Positions 1 to 11,710 of a stretch of 64,000 nucleotides of DNA are shown in pieces (positions within the stretch are counted from its first letter, which is position 1; each line of letters opens with the position of its first letter). This DNA is from Callorhinus ursinus (lineage: Eukaryota > Chordata > Mammalia > Carnivora > Otariidae): positions 856,176 to 920,175 of the forward strand of contig NW_020312894.1 of the NCBI RefSeq assembly GCF_003265705.1, written 5' to 3'. A program made the translations under genes and the position numbers. Under the pieces are notes generated by a model. That model had not been told where the DNA came from, did no database searches, and saw only the letters and a program-made list of their open reading frames with translations.

Positions 1-1689
1 AATGCCACGCGCTCAGACACCACCCTCGACGCTCAGTTACACCACCGATGCTGCCAAGAGGACCAGAAACCCCTTTGCAGGCCCCAGCTGGTCTTGGGGT
101 CCCATCTAGGGCTGCACACGGCACCCACAGACCATGAGGATGTACACCGGGGCCAAAGTTCAGTGTTTATACCTCGGGCCTGGGTTTGTGCCAGGACACA
201 AAATCTGTCAGGGAGGCAACACGGAGCTCCCGCCCCGTCCACACTGGGATCCGACAGGTGGTCACGACTCACACGGTGGTGCTGCGGTGAGTCCCAGAGA
301 AGAGCAAGCTTCCGGGTTTGCCCCCGAGGGCAGGCCTGGGAGCCCTGCGTGGCCCTGGCCCATCGTGCTCGGGCAGGAGCTGGCTGCCACAGTCCAGTGT
401 GAACACAGGTGACTCAAAAGGAGAAAGAAGCTGATCCCCAGAGGTGTCCTGCTGGTGGGGGCACTGCCCCTTCCCCCACAGCCCCGGGGCTGTGCCCTGT
501 GGCCCCTGATCCCGGAGAAGGGGGCACACCAGAACAGAGCTGGTGCAGACAGGCCCAGGGAGGGAGGGGGCCGGGCGGCACCCCGTCCTTCCTCTGACAT
601 CTGAGCACAGGGCACAGGGCCGAGGCTGCCAGTCTGCAGCCTGCGTGCTTCCAGAGCGGACGGTGGTTAAGTCCATGCCTCCCATGCATGCACACTTATC
701 TGGAAGCAAACTCTGGCAGGGGCGGAGAGGGGAGACAGGACAAGCGCCCAGCTGTGCCCCCGTGAGGGAGAGCCGCCGTGACCGCTGGTGATGACGCTAA
801 CGATTGCCCACCTGTCCTCAAGCACGCAGCCCTCCCTGCCCCTCGAGCTTCTTCCCCCAGGATGTGGGCAGCAGCCCCTTTGCCATGGCCAGCGACCGGC
901 CCTGTGGACCAGGCTCAGGACTCCATCTGAGCTGCAGGACAGGCGGGTGGAGTCTCCACGGCCCGACAACACGGCCAGGAAGGCCCGAAGCCCGGCCGTG
1001 CTCACCAACCTGAACCTATGGGGCTGGCCGCAGGTGGGGACCCCGGGCACAGGGGGAAACAGAAGCTGCAGCCAGACCCGCACATTCTGCACCCGCTCTC
1101 CCAAGTGTAGGGTGGCATGGTGGGGGTGCTGCCCGGAGCCTCAGGAGGGCTGTGGGGACAGAAGTCCCTCCTCGGAGCCCTGCCTGGGGAACAGTGCCCA
1201 CGTGAGTGGGCACGGACAGGGCACAGCGGTGCAGACAACGCACCCAGCACGGCAAGAGCAGCTCGGGACCCCGGCGTCCCCAAATACTTAGTTTCAAAAA
1301 ATACCGGCTGTTACTGATAATCCTGGAAAAGAGAGGAAGGAAAAAAAGGACAATCGAGGAAAGTGAGCAGGAACCATGGCAACACTGAGCTATCTGGTGG
1401 AGGAATTCGCAGCCAAGACCGCCCGGGAGAGAGTCCCGGGGCTGGCAGCACAGAGCGACCCGGCCACTGGGCACGGCCCTTCGCCCCGCGGCTGGCCTTC
1501 CCGGGCAGCTCGCCTCTGGCCGTGCTCACCCTCCGGTGCCCGCCCCACACACCTGCCTGGGTCATGCCCCACCAGGACCCCGCGGCCAGCGGGACAGACA
1601 GATGTCCTGGCTCCTTCCCAACCAGCAGGCCTGGCAGAGGGCAGACCACGCACCTTCTCGTCCTAACTTCACAACTGGACACATTATTA

Positions 1690-2060
1690 CAGATGGGAAT
1701 CTACAGAGGGTTGACGTTTAGATAATGGCCCAGGAAGAAGCTTGGAAAAGAGGCTCTTTACCCTTAACTTAAAATTAAATGCATCCATTAAGACAGCCTG
1801 CCTCCTCCCGCGAGCCTCCTGCATTCACCTGTTATCACACACACTTTTGAGCTTTTCAAAAGCTAGACTTTGTCTTACTCTGTAATCAATTCGCTCAGTA
1901 AAAACGTGTCCTTCCCAACATGAAGAGTTTGCCTTTGAAAGGTGTGGCTGTGATTCCTCCCATTCCACTTCCCCTGAATGAGCAAATTGCTTTCAAAGTG
2001 TGGAGGAGTAGATCCAGGCCTTTCACGTTTTCCGATTCTCTCCATCAACTTTACATAAAC
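1690..2060. promoter_or_regulatory. AT-rich intronic block, candidate conserved noncoding element
   Basis: About 370 bases with markedly lower GC than the flanks. It contains short homeodomain-like cores (TTAAAATTAAATGC, TAATCAATT) and no recognisable repeat. The contrast with the GC-rich intron is what I see; the regulatory role is inference. Confidence 0.2.
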
Positions 2061-4044
2061 TGTCCCACACGCCTGGGGCAGGGCCCACGTCCCCCCGCAC
2101 GACCCCCACGGCCCCTGCTAGCCTTCCTGCCGCTGCCTGGAAAGTCATGGGTCGTGACCCCAGCGCCACCTACCAGGCACATGAATGCGAGCGCGCGGCA
2201 CTCACGCCCTGAGCGTGGCTCTGCCTGGGCATACTGATTTCAGACTTGCTCACAGAGCGCAGTTTGTGGCCACCACTGTGGGACGCTCCCCTTCAGCAGC
2301 GAGTACCTGTCCCGCCATCAGTGCGCATTCTGGCTCCTCCTACCTCTGGCTGGTCTTGGAGTGTGGGGTGTGGAGCCCCCGGGGTCCCTGACACACTTCC
2401 AGGTGGGTCTGGAAGGTACACTCATCACCTCCCTAATGCGCCGTCTGCCTGAAGCAGCGGCCTGGGACGCGGGTGACGGTGGTGGGAGTCACACAGACTC
2501 AGAGCGGCCACACAAAGGAACCAACGGTTCCTTGACTGACTGACACTCCAGACTGGGAGGCGTGCTGTTTCGAGATGCGGCGGGAGGAGATGGACACACA
2601 TGGTGTGCTCTGCCCTGTGCCCATTTCGGCTCATTTTCGTGGAGTATCTTTGTTTTGCTAGAAAGGCAGAGACTGTTGTCACTCAGAAATGGGCATCAGA
2701 CAGGAGTTTTCTCAAGAAACAATGAAATGAGCCATTTTTCCCCTCCAGGAAAATATCCAAGGGTATTTGTTGTCAATGACAAAATTCCAGGTTTCAAGGA
2801 AAACCCAGGGCTTTGGAGGATGTGTACGGGCCCATGTGCCTGACAGTGTCCCATGGGAGGGACACACCGTCCGATGCCTGCCAACACCTGGGACGTGCGT
2901 ACAGTCTGGCAGCCCGGGCGTTCCGAAGGCCCAGCCGGTGATGTTACCAGTTGTGTGCGTGGGCGAGAGACCCCTTCCCATGGCCAAGAACTAGTGGGTC
3001 ACAGATACGGTTTCAGACCCATGCTGCGGCCCGTGCCTGGGTGAGCTGTCAGAGGCACGTTTACGTCATCGGCTCAGGGACACACCAGCTGGCATCTCAG
3101 ATCTTCACGTGGTGGGGTGCAGTCCCCGGCGTGCTGGCGGGGGCAGCGCCATGTGGAGCGCAGGCGTGGGCCCTCCAGCCTGCTCCCACTCCAGCCTGGC
3201 CTGTGGCACACTCTGCCTCTGACCGTCACCCACAACCAGTCACCCTAATGAAGGTGCTATCATGCTGAGCCCTCGGTGGAGAACAGAGCTGAAGGCTCCA
3301 TAAACGCCTGAAATATTAGCACCTTTTCTAGCAAAATGACAGAAGTAAGTTCTAGTCCATTAGGAGTGAGACTCTGTTAGCTGGTAGAGAACAGCGACAA
3401 AGGTGTCTGCCAAGATCCGCTCTCTCCTTACAAGGCCCGTCCGCTGACGAAACGTCTGTGCGGCTCACTGGTGAGCAACAAACAGTGCTGACACTCTGAG
3501 CGAAACTGGGCGCCGCGGGCCGCCCCAAGGCAACGTCTTGCTCTGCACGATGCTGAGGAGGGGCCTTCACGGAGGGACCGGAACCACGCCATTGGTGTGC
3601 AAGGCCCTCACCACGTGGATAAGGGCAGAAAGGCTCTGAAAACCACGAGCAGCAGCTACAGGAACGGATGCTCCGGGTCTCTGCGCACCCCGCGTTCCCA
3701 CACTGCCCCCCAGGACAGGTAGATGCCCTCGGATGGCATGCCCCGCGTTCCCGGTTTCTGAGGGCTCGCTGAGACCACACGCAAAACAGCCTGAGGCAGC
3801 CACGGCCCTACGGGCCCAGTCCTCACAGCCTTCCAGAAAGTACTGGGAGCCTCCTGGCAGTGTGCAGGGAGCACAAGCCTGTCCTGACAAACCCCCAGGA
3901 GCCGCAGCGGCCACGGGGAACACACAAGGCGCGCTTTGTCGAGACCTTCTGGCCAACGCAGGGCAACTTGCAAAGTGAAGAGCCATTCTCACAAAATAGA
4001 AATGTGTACGGTGAGATCTCCTGAGCTGTTCACATGCCCAAGCA

Positions 4045-4345
4045 ACACACATACACATGTGCATGAACACGCACTCCCTGCTCACGTGCACACCACATGC
4101 ACATGAATACACTCCCGTGTACACAGCCATGCACATGAAACACCTACATAGACACTCGTGCACACACACGTACTCACACCCACATGCTCACAAGCATGTG
4201 TCTACACAGTGCACAGCACTATGCCCTTGCACACAATCCTGTTCCTATTCCTGTGTACGCACGCGTATGTCCACGCACGCATACACATATCAGCAAGTGA
4301 GCTCACACACCACACGCACACACATGTGCACACACAGCATGCCTG
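4045..4345. repeat. Degenerate CA/TG-rich tract
   Basis: About 300 bases dominated by CA dinucleotides broken by ATG, ACT and GTGCA words (for example CACATGCACATGAATACA). It is an old, interrupted (CA)n-type low-complexity region. Frames across it give His/Thr/Cys-rich nonsense peptides. Confidence 0.75.
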
Positions 4346-4557
4346 ATCGCTTATATTATGGTACCATCAGAGAATATCTGGCAGGCACCAAACCCCTGAC
4401 CATCACTCATCACCTGCCCTTTTCCCTGACTTTGCTGTTGCTTACACTCTTCCCACAGCCTGGAGCGGCTCTGCAAACCCCACATGGCCAGCCCAGGGCT
4501 GTGGACTCTGGTCACAAACATAGTTTCAAAAATACAAGAGAGGCAAGGGGGGGCGAC

Positions 4558-4681
4558 TGGTGTGACCCAGGCAGCGGGGGAGGGGGGGGACCTGGGCAGC
4601 GGGGGAGGGGGGGGTGATCCTGGACAGGGGGGGGGGGGGGTGACCTGGGCAGCGGGGGAAGGGTGGGTGATCCTGGGCAGC
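4558..4681. repeat. G-rich minisatellite, unit about 26 bp
   Basis: About five imperfect copies of a unit of the form GTGACCTGGGCAGC followed by a long G run. The units alternate between GTGACCTGG and GTGATCCTGG forms. One G run (4627-4640) is 14 bases long. The array would form G-quadruplexes readily on the plus strand. Confidence 0.85.
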
Positions 4682-6662
4682 TCACAGGATTTCTGACTGG
4701 AAACTGGGCTCTGGTGGTTGAGAGCCGTCAGTCTGGTTAGAAAGCTTTCACCTTCCCTCCCGGAAACTACGATCTTATTTCCTAATTAAAGGGAAAGTAT
4801 CTGATGACCTAACAGGCAAGGCCTGCACCTAGGAAGCCAGTGTCCCCTCCTGTCACTGCTCCTGTCCTCAACCAGAGCGAGCGCTCTGCTCCTACGGGCT
4901 CACAGGGTTCCCCGGGCCGACGGCACCCTGCAGCGAGTCCCGCCAGCCACATCATGCAGGACGCTGTCCCACCACCTAAGCCAAGCAATCTCATGGAGGT
5001 CTGTGCTCATCAGCTGTGCCCCGCACCTCATGGACCTCGCAGAGGGCAGGGTGACTGCCCCCCGTGTGCACCTCCCACCCCAGGAGTCCTGGCGAACGCG
5101 GCAGGAGGTACTCCAGTGACCAACACACACAGGCAGCTCTCTCAGGCTCCTCCCACGTGGCACCAGGCCATGTCCTTCCCCTGTCCAGGCGTGAAAAGGA
5201 CCCCAGACGAGCAGGCAGAATTTCATGGCCGTGGACTACTGCCACCGTCCCAGAGAGTACCTTTCCTTGCCAAGGACCACCAGCCCAGGACCCCACTACC
5301 CTATGTGGGTGTGTGAGGGTTGACGTGGCCTTCCAAACTCTTGATGTGTTCAGGTGTGAGCAAGCAAGTTTCTCTGCCACCCGTGCTGGTGGTGGGCTTG
5401 CTGCTCACCGCCCCCCACCCAGGGCACTGGGCACTGGCCACCGGGACCCCAGGGCTCTGGTCTCAACCACGTCCTGCTGGCATCTTCCATGTCTGTGCCC
5501 AGGTGACTTTCAAGGTGGCAGATTTGAAAGAAACTTCAGAAGCAGATGCCAGCGCAGGGCCCATGTGTCCACAGGGTTGTGACCTCTGCCCAAGGTGGCC
5601 CCCAGGCCTCCTTCTTCCTCTCCAGCTCAGCAAAGCCCGAAAAAGAGATCCTTGAGTTGTTCAAATAGGGGGAGGAGCCATTCAGGACATCTGGCCTACC
5701 CCACCCAGGAAGAGGCAGTCTCACAAACCCTGAGAATCTCTCTGGATCTCAGGTGTATCTGACGTGCGCCTGATCGCAGGTGACTACCTGTGAAGCGGGG
5801 TCGGGGCTCCAAGGGGGACACCCTTGGTCAGTCCCCGGGTGGGAGCTGCTGGGCAGGCTCCTCTGGTCCTGCTGCATTCTTGGCTGTTCCAGACCCACAG
5901 TCTCGGCCTGTCTGGCCTCCTAAAACTCACGCTGTGGGCCCCTTGGCCAGACCTGGACCTCGAGGTCAGAGGGGCACCAGCCCATGCCCACAAGCAGCAG
6001 GAAGTCCCACGTCCAGTGGACTGTGGGGTCCTCTGCCAGACTTCACACGTGCGACTGCTGAACAGTGGCAGGGGGATGGGGCCCCTCACAGAGCACGCAT
6101 GAAAGCCCATCTGGTTTTTGAGCTTGTTCTAGGAGCAGAGTTATTCTGTCTGTTGACAGGGTGTGGAGTGCGCCCCAAGACACTCCCATGCCTGTGTTAT
6201 AGTTTCCTGGAACATGCCCGAGTGATGAGAATTTCCACCCAGGATCTAAAAAAGGAGAGGGGGTGGGGAGGGGTCCCATGATAGAGCCTCCGTGTCCTTA
6301 GGGTGCCCCCCCCAAGAATGACCGGGGCTGGCTGAGCCGCAGGTCCAGCTGCAGCTTCCAAGGCCACCTCCGCAGGCTCCCCTTTGCCCCGTGCCCTCCA
6401 AGACCCTGGGTGCCTGTGTGGGCCGCATCCCCCAGGCTGTTCACGAGGGAATGGGCTGTCATTGCTGCAGATCTCAAGATTCTGTAAACACCAGAGTAAA
6501 GCTCAGCAAAAGCTTCCAAGCCTAAGAAAGAGAAAAACAACCCAGAACCTACCCCCAACACACTACATTGCCAAAGATCCTGATGTTCCCAGAAAGACCC
6601 AGAACCCAGAGTTCTCTGGGGCCCACAGTGTGCTAATCTGAGAAGGCAGTACTTTGCATATG

Positions 6663-6672
6663 AAAAAAAAAT

Positions 6673-6701
<29 letters not shown>
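6663..6701. repeat. A9-TC-T28 homopolymer pair
   Basis: Nine A (6663-6671), then TC, then 28 T (6674-6701). In the INPP5A transcript this reads as an A28 tract about 150 nt after the 6851-6924 exon. The long T run could be the tail of a minus-strand retroelement, but no body is recognisable beside it. Confidence 0.85.
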
Positions 6702-6705
<4 letters not shown>

Positions 6706-6850
6706 GCAAATAACAACTGCTTCTTGCTCTCGGCTGGCTGCGGTACTCAGGTCGTGGAAAGGGCAGGAGGCGGAGCGGTGTGCACAGGTGCATGCAGGTG
6801 CCCGAGAGGAGAAAAGTTACCTGCTCATCCAGCAAGTGGGTGTGCCTTAC

Positions 6851-6924
6851 CTGGGAGGGAACGAGATGTCCAGTTCATACAGTCTGTCCTTAAAAACAGA
6901 CAGCTCTTTGTCAAATTCTAAGAG
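6851..6924 (-). CDS. INPP5A: INPP5A coding exon (human residues 302-326)
   Basis: This is the eighth and last INPP5A exon in the window. It encodes LLEFDKELSVFKDRLYELD followed by ISFPP and two bases of a serine codon. It matches the type I inositol polyphosphate 5-phosphatase segment that leads from the middle of the catalytic domain toward the second signature motif. The acceptor is a pyrimidine-rich tract ending TTTAG (G at 6925) and the donor is AG|GTAAGG (G at 6850). The length of 74 nt (24 codons plus 2) leaves a phase-2 junction, so the next exon, outside the window, must start with one base of the Ser codon before the YPYSED segment. The enzyme removes the 5-phosphate of Ins(1,4,5)P3 and Ins(1,3,4,5)P4 and ends Ca2+ signalling at the plasma membrane. 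Confidence 0.96.
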
Positions 6925-8454
6925 CTAAAGAAAAGAAACAGAAGAAAATAAGGTCACTTTGGTTTGCCTCACTGGACAACAGGAAAGTCTCTGGTGGTCT
7001 GTGTGCAGCAGGGACCCACGGAACTTTCAGGAAACTGGTCCATCTGTGGGTAGCCCTGCCAACAGCTGCCCATTCCTATCCCCGGGGAGATCTGTGGGCA
7101 CCCAGCATGCCTTTCTGCCTGGGAGGCCATGCCGGGATTCCAGCCCCACTGCCCGTGGTTGACTGGCCACGCAGGGCCACCTTCCTCTGCCGAAACCACG
7201 AAGGGCAGCGGACCCAGCAATGCCCTCACGCCAAGGCAATGATCTGCGGAATGGGCGTGGCTCTCATTTTTGCCCATACGAAGTCAGAGCGAGCAGGCAG
7301 TATGGGATTCCAGCAGTAAGCTTGGGAGTGAAGCACTGGTTTCTACACGTGGAGGAGACAGAGCAGCCTGCCCTCAAAACTCTTCAGAACCAAACCCCAA
7401 AGGGCACGGTGCCCCCAGCAGGGAAGGGTGCCAGCAGCAAGGTCCAGCCACCCTGGCTGAGCTGAGCCTCCACTGGGTACGGCTTCAGACGTGCGTGTGG
7501 ATCACGTCCTGACACGACCCCAGCACCTGGCTCCTGTCCTTGTTCATCCCTCCTGAAGTGTGGCCTCAGCAGCTCGGTGTACATGCGGATGACCTGTGTG
7601 CCAGGCTGCTGCCTGAGCCACCTGCACACAGCACACCCCCCCGCCGAGCCCTGGTGCTCTCCTGGTGAAGGTCAGAGGGAAAACAGAGCGAATGTGCACC
7701 AGAAGGAACGGTCTGCGGGTTGGGAGGGTAAACCGATTCTCTTGCACTCATGCATTCCTGCAGAATCCTGGACACTCACAGACAAGAATCACAGAGAGCC
7801 TTAGACCCTGCCTGGTGAGGCTCAGATGCCAGGGGTTGGGGGCCTGGACCCCACAGCTGCCACCTGTGAGCTCACATCTGCTGAGCGTGAGCCTGCCCAG
7901 TGCTGCCCTGATGGGCACAGGACTGGGGGACCCGGGGGCAGCTGCAGAGCAGGGGTGCAGGGTGGGCAGGGGAGACATGGTGTGGAGGGCCCGCAGGGGG
8001 AGGGGAGGCCCGGGGGAGCACACAGGGGTTTGGCTTTCATGGCACCAAATGGCCTTGTTGTCCCTGCATCGAGGGAAGACTCAGCTCCTCTAGAGTCCAG
8101 GGAGGGCTCCAGGCCAAACAGCTTCTGATAAGTTCCTGAGTCAGGCCTTCAGCTGGGGATGGAGAGGAAGTCTCTAGGGAGAGATGCACCCTGGAGTGTG
8201 TGTGCGGCCTGGACAGGTCTCGCAGCTACGTGTATGTTGACATGTGTGTTTGTCCTTGCGTTTACGTGCACGCACATGCCTATAGCGTGTTTCTTATCTA
8301 AATCACCCTGGAGCTTGAACTCTCAGCCTTCCCAGATGGGACACAGGCCCCGATTCTGGCAGGTGGACATGGGGGGCGGGGGGCTGTGGGCCTCATGCAG
8401 GCACTGCATGGTTTTGACCAACGATGGCTATAAGAGGAACCGGCTGGCCCTATA

Positions 8455-8470
8455 GGTTAGGGTTAGGGTT
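8455..8470 (+). repeat. Short telomere-like hexamer tract
   Basis: GGTTAGGGTTAGGGTT, about 2.7 copies of TTAGGG on the plus strand. It is too short to be more than a minimal interstitial telomeric sequence and may be chance. Confidence 0.5.
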
Positions 8471-10198
8471 TCCAGAAAGGACCCATCTGGAGAAGTGTGG
8501 CCATGGCTGACCGGAGGTTTAACGGAAACGTCGAGGGCCGTGACCTTCAGCAGGATCACGTGCTTCTGGACGCAGAGCCGGGCTCCACTCACCCGCAGTC
8601 AGAGAATCTTCCCATCTCTCCCAAATTCAGCTCGGAGGCTTAGACAAACGCAGCATCGCAGAGACCGAGACCGTGGACTGGTGGTGTCCCGTGGAGCCTG
8701 CATGCACACATGCCCGCTCCTTCTGCACGCCGCCGCTCAGGGCAGTCCCTCCTGCTCTCTGCTGGAGGCCGCTGTGTCCACCCATGTGAGAGGTCCCAGG
8801 GTTGCTCTGGCACCGGCCGCATGCAGACTCGGCGCCAGCAGCGTGTCCTCATGGCTCTTCCCTCGGGTCACTGTGTTGCCACCTGGCACCAGCATCCCCC
8901 TGCCGCTCTATGTCGCGTCTTCTCTTTCCATCCGGGGTCCCGCTGTTCCACGTGGACACATCCTGCTCCTGAGGACTCGTCTCCTGTGGTTCCAACATCA
9001 CCTTTTGCCAAATGTGGCCTCTCAGGGCGTGGCGCGGCACGCCGCCCCTACCCCCGCCGGCCTGCTCAGGGTGCCGCACCCCTACACGCTGCTGCCTCGG
9101 CAGTCCCACCGCTAATTTACCCACCAGGACTTCACTTCCGCGGCAACACCTGTAGAAGTTCTGTGTGTTTTTTAATCTGCCTGTTTCTTCCAGGGCATGT
9201 TGTTTATTTGTTTCTGATTCTTTCATATTTTTAATCCTTCTAACATTATTTTATAATTTCTATCAATTATTCTGGTGTTCATCTGATCTTCTCAAGGGCG
9301 CACTCTCCATATGTTGGGCTTTGGACTACAAGCTCGCCTCCCGTGGATCTTCATTTGGGGGACAGTAAACGTGGTGCCTGCCCTCCATCTGATTGCCCCC
9401 CGGATACAAGAAATGCAGGGAAGGGGCCAGGCACTTAGGTACAAATACTCCAATTGTAATCCCAAAAGCTGCGAGGTGCTAGGACTTAATTCTCTTCCTT
9501 ACACTTTGAAGGAAACCCGGGAATAACCTAGGCCCCAACCTCATGACAGCTGCAGTGTGCCTCCCGGAGCCTCGGCCAGAGAGGACGCTCCCTGCCCCTC
9601 GGGCACCCCTCCTGCGGGTGGACGGCTGCAGTCTCTTCTGTGTGGCTCACTTGCACCTGACCTTCCTCTGTCCCCAGCAGCCTGTGAGCCCCATGGGGGC
9701 ATCTGTGTCCATTCTGCACGCAGAACGGGGCCTGGCTCCGAGGAGCACCCACTTAGTAGCCCCAGGACTTTGACAGAAATCCAAACAAAGTTTCTAAAGT
9801 TCCCTCAGGAAATGAGACGCTGCCTGTGCCCAGATTCCTCCTGTGAAAGGGGTTCTTTTCTCCTCACTGCGGGCGGCTACCTGATGCCGCCCACACCCCC
9901 ATGCTCCCTAAACGAGACACCACTGCCTCCTGGCTGTGGGCCAAACCCTCAGCTGCTTCTCAAACTCTGCAAGAGGATGGAGGACCCACCATCCTTGGTG
10001 GCCAGGGTTTGTTCACACATGTGCACATGTGTGTTCTGTTGTGTTGATACATTTCTGACCACGAGGATGCTGACCACCTTCACTCCACTGTGTATCTGAC
10101 CCCACGGGGCAATGGTGGGGGGGTTCCCAGGTCGCCACGATCAGCCCTGGGGCACTGAGAGGGACTGGAGGGGGACGTGATGGCGCAGTGACGCTGGC

Positions 10199-10275
10199 TC
10201 TGTGTGTGTGTGCGCACGCGCACGTGCACACCTGCATGTGGGTGCCTGGGTGCATATGAGCACATGCGTGTGAGC
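10199..10275. repeat. TG/CG-rich alternating tract
   Basis: CTGTGTGTGTGTGCGCACGC opens about 75 bases of nearly alternating purine-pyrimidine sequence that includes CGCACGTGCACACC. The composition is typical of Z-DNA-prone microsatellite sequence. Confidence 0.6.
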
Positions 10276-11109
10276 GCATGGCTTTCAATGGTCACCTACT
10301 GAACATTCCTCTGTTTTGTGCAGCCTCAGAAAGGGACCCTGTTAGTCTTCCCGGGCCCCGCACCACCTCGGTGGCCAGAACCTGCCCAGAGGGCATCCAC
10401 ACAGGTGCATCCCCGTGATGTGGTTTTGGAATATAGGTGAGGTTTGGTGGGGTCCTGAGCCACTCATCACAGATGCCACGGCCCGGGGTCTGCAGGTACC
10501 TGCACTATGGCGCCCACATACACTTCAGCAAGTGCGGCCTTGCAGGAGGAAGGAAGGAGCTATCGGCGTGGCTCCGAGCAGGAGGGCCTGAGGACAGCCT
10601 GTCAGACCAGCCGCCCTGGTCCCGAACAGCAGCTGCACCTGGGGAGGGAGCCACTTGGACCCCACCACGTTTCACCACATTTCTACTTGCTAAGCGTGTA
10701 AAGGAAAATTAAAGCAAATAAATATCTGGTTTGGAATGGGTTTGAATCTTCCAGCTACTAAGACAGTAACAGAGCCACTTTGGGGAGGACCCAGACGTCC
10801 GGGGTAGGGTCTCTGTCCGCAAGGGCCGCCCTCCCGAGCTCGTCCTGCTGCCCACACCGCAGCCCACATTCACACAGCCCCAAGCCCCTGTCCGGAAATG
10901 GACGCTTCTCAGGTGGCACTGCCTGGAAACACATCCACACACCCCCCAAGCTGGGCCATCTGGTCGCAGGCTGGGCGGCCAGCATGCTGGACCCCCCCCA
11001 CTGTGGGACCAGGAGGGGACAGCACCCTGGGCTCCATGAGAGCCGTGGGGGTGTGTGTGTGGGGGGGATTGCGGCCCCTGGGGCCAACACCAGCTGTGAG
11101 AGAGGTTCC

Positions 11110-11710
11110 TGATTAGAAATTATGTTGCATTTCTGTTGAAATGATAATTTGTTTCTCTTTGAGATTTTTCAGAAACATGATAACCAATTTCACATGTATC
11201 TTAAACATTCTTTTTGATTACAAAGTGAAAAACAGCGCGGGCGTGTGTAGACAATGATAAAGCAGCCTGGCTGATCATACGTATCTGTCAGAAGCTGTCC
11301 CAGCCGCACAAATTCCACTGTTACTGCAGAGACACCACGCTGATAAAGAAAAAAGAGCCCGGAAAATCAATGCGCCTTGAGCTAGAGCAGTTGCTAAACA
11401 CACAGAAAACATCTCTATCCAACAGGCCGAGCGCTGTGAAGATTCCCAAGCCCTGCCCTGGGACAGCCAAGGAAAATTTAATCTCTCCAAATCCTCACCA
11501 GGGCACTCCATCCTGCCGCCCTGACAGCCACACTTATAATTAATTATACAATTTCGATGGGAATATCGACTAAACAAAGCTATAAATCATAGAAAAAGTC
11601 AATAGGCATGGACACATTCAATCATGTCCCGGCCAATGATTACTACTCTTAAAATACAATAATTATTTCCAGAAGCCAGCTTGAATTAAATTTCTGTCAG
11701 ACGGGTACAA
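11110..11710. promoter_or_regulatory. AT-rich block, candidate conserved noncoding element
   Basis: About 600 bases, AT-rich and non-repetitive, inside GC-rich intron. It contains homeodomain-type words (TTATAATTAATTATACAAT near 11534, AATAATTATTTCC near 11659) and an ATTTCTGTTGAAATGATAAT stretch near 11130. No open frame with recognisable coding content crosses it. It looks like a deeply conserved intronic element, but conservation cannot be measured from one sequence. Confidence 0.3.

Larger units (their letters stand above)
1..6850 (-). other. INPP5A: INPP5A intron, 5' part (continues below position 1)
   Basis: This is the intron that follows the 6851-6924 exon on the minus strand; its acceptor lies outside the window. 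I looked on the minus strand for the remaining C-terminal coding sequence, especially the PAWCDRIL motif and the CaaX end, and found none. It holds a degenerate CA-rich stretch at 4045-4345, a G-rich minisatellite at 4558-4681, an A/T homopolymer pair at 6663-6701 and an AT-richer block at about 1690-2060. The rest is GC-rich sequence in which I recognise nothing; the many open frames reflect high GC and resemble no protein I know. Confidence 0.8.

Noticed and set aside
1..6850. Expected C-terminal INPP5A exon(s) with PAWCDRIL and CaaX box
   Set aside because: Scanned on the minus strand and not found; they most likely lie outside the window rather than being lost.
8495..9115. 206-codon plus-strand frame
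   Set aside because: No recognisable domain; GC-rich intron and overlapping frames of similar length on both strands point to chance.
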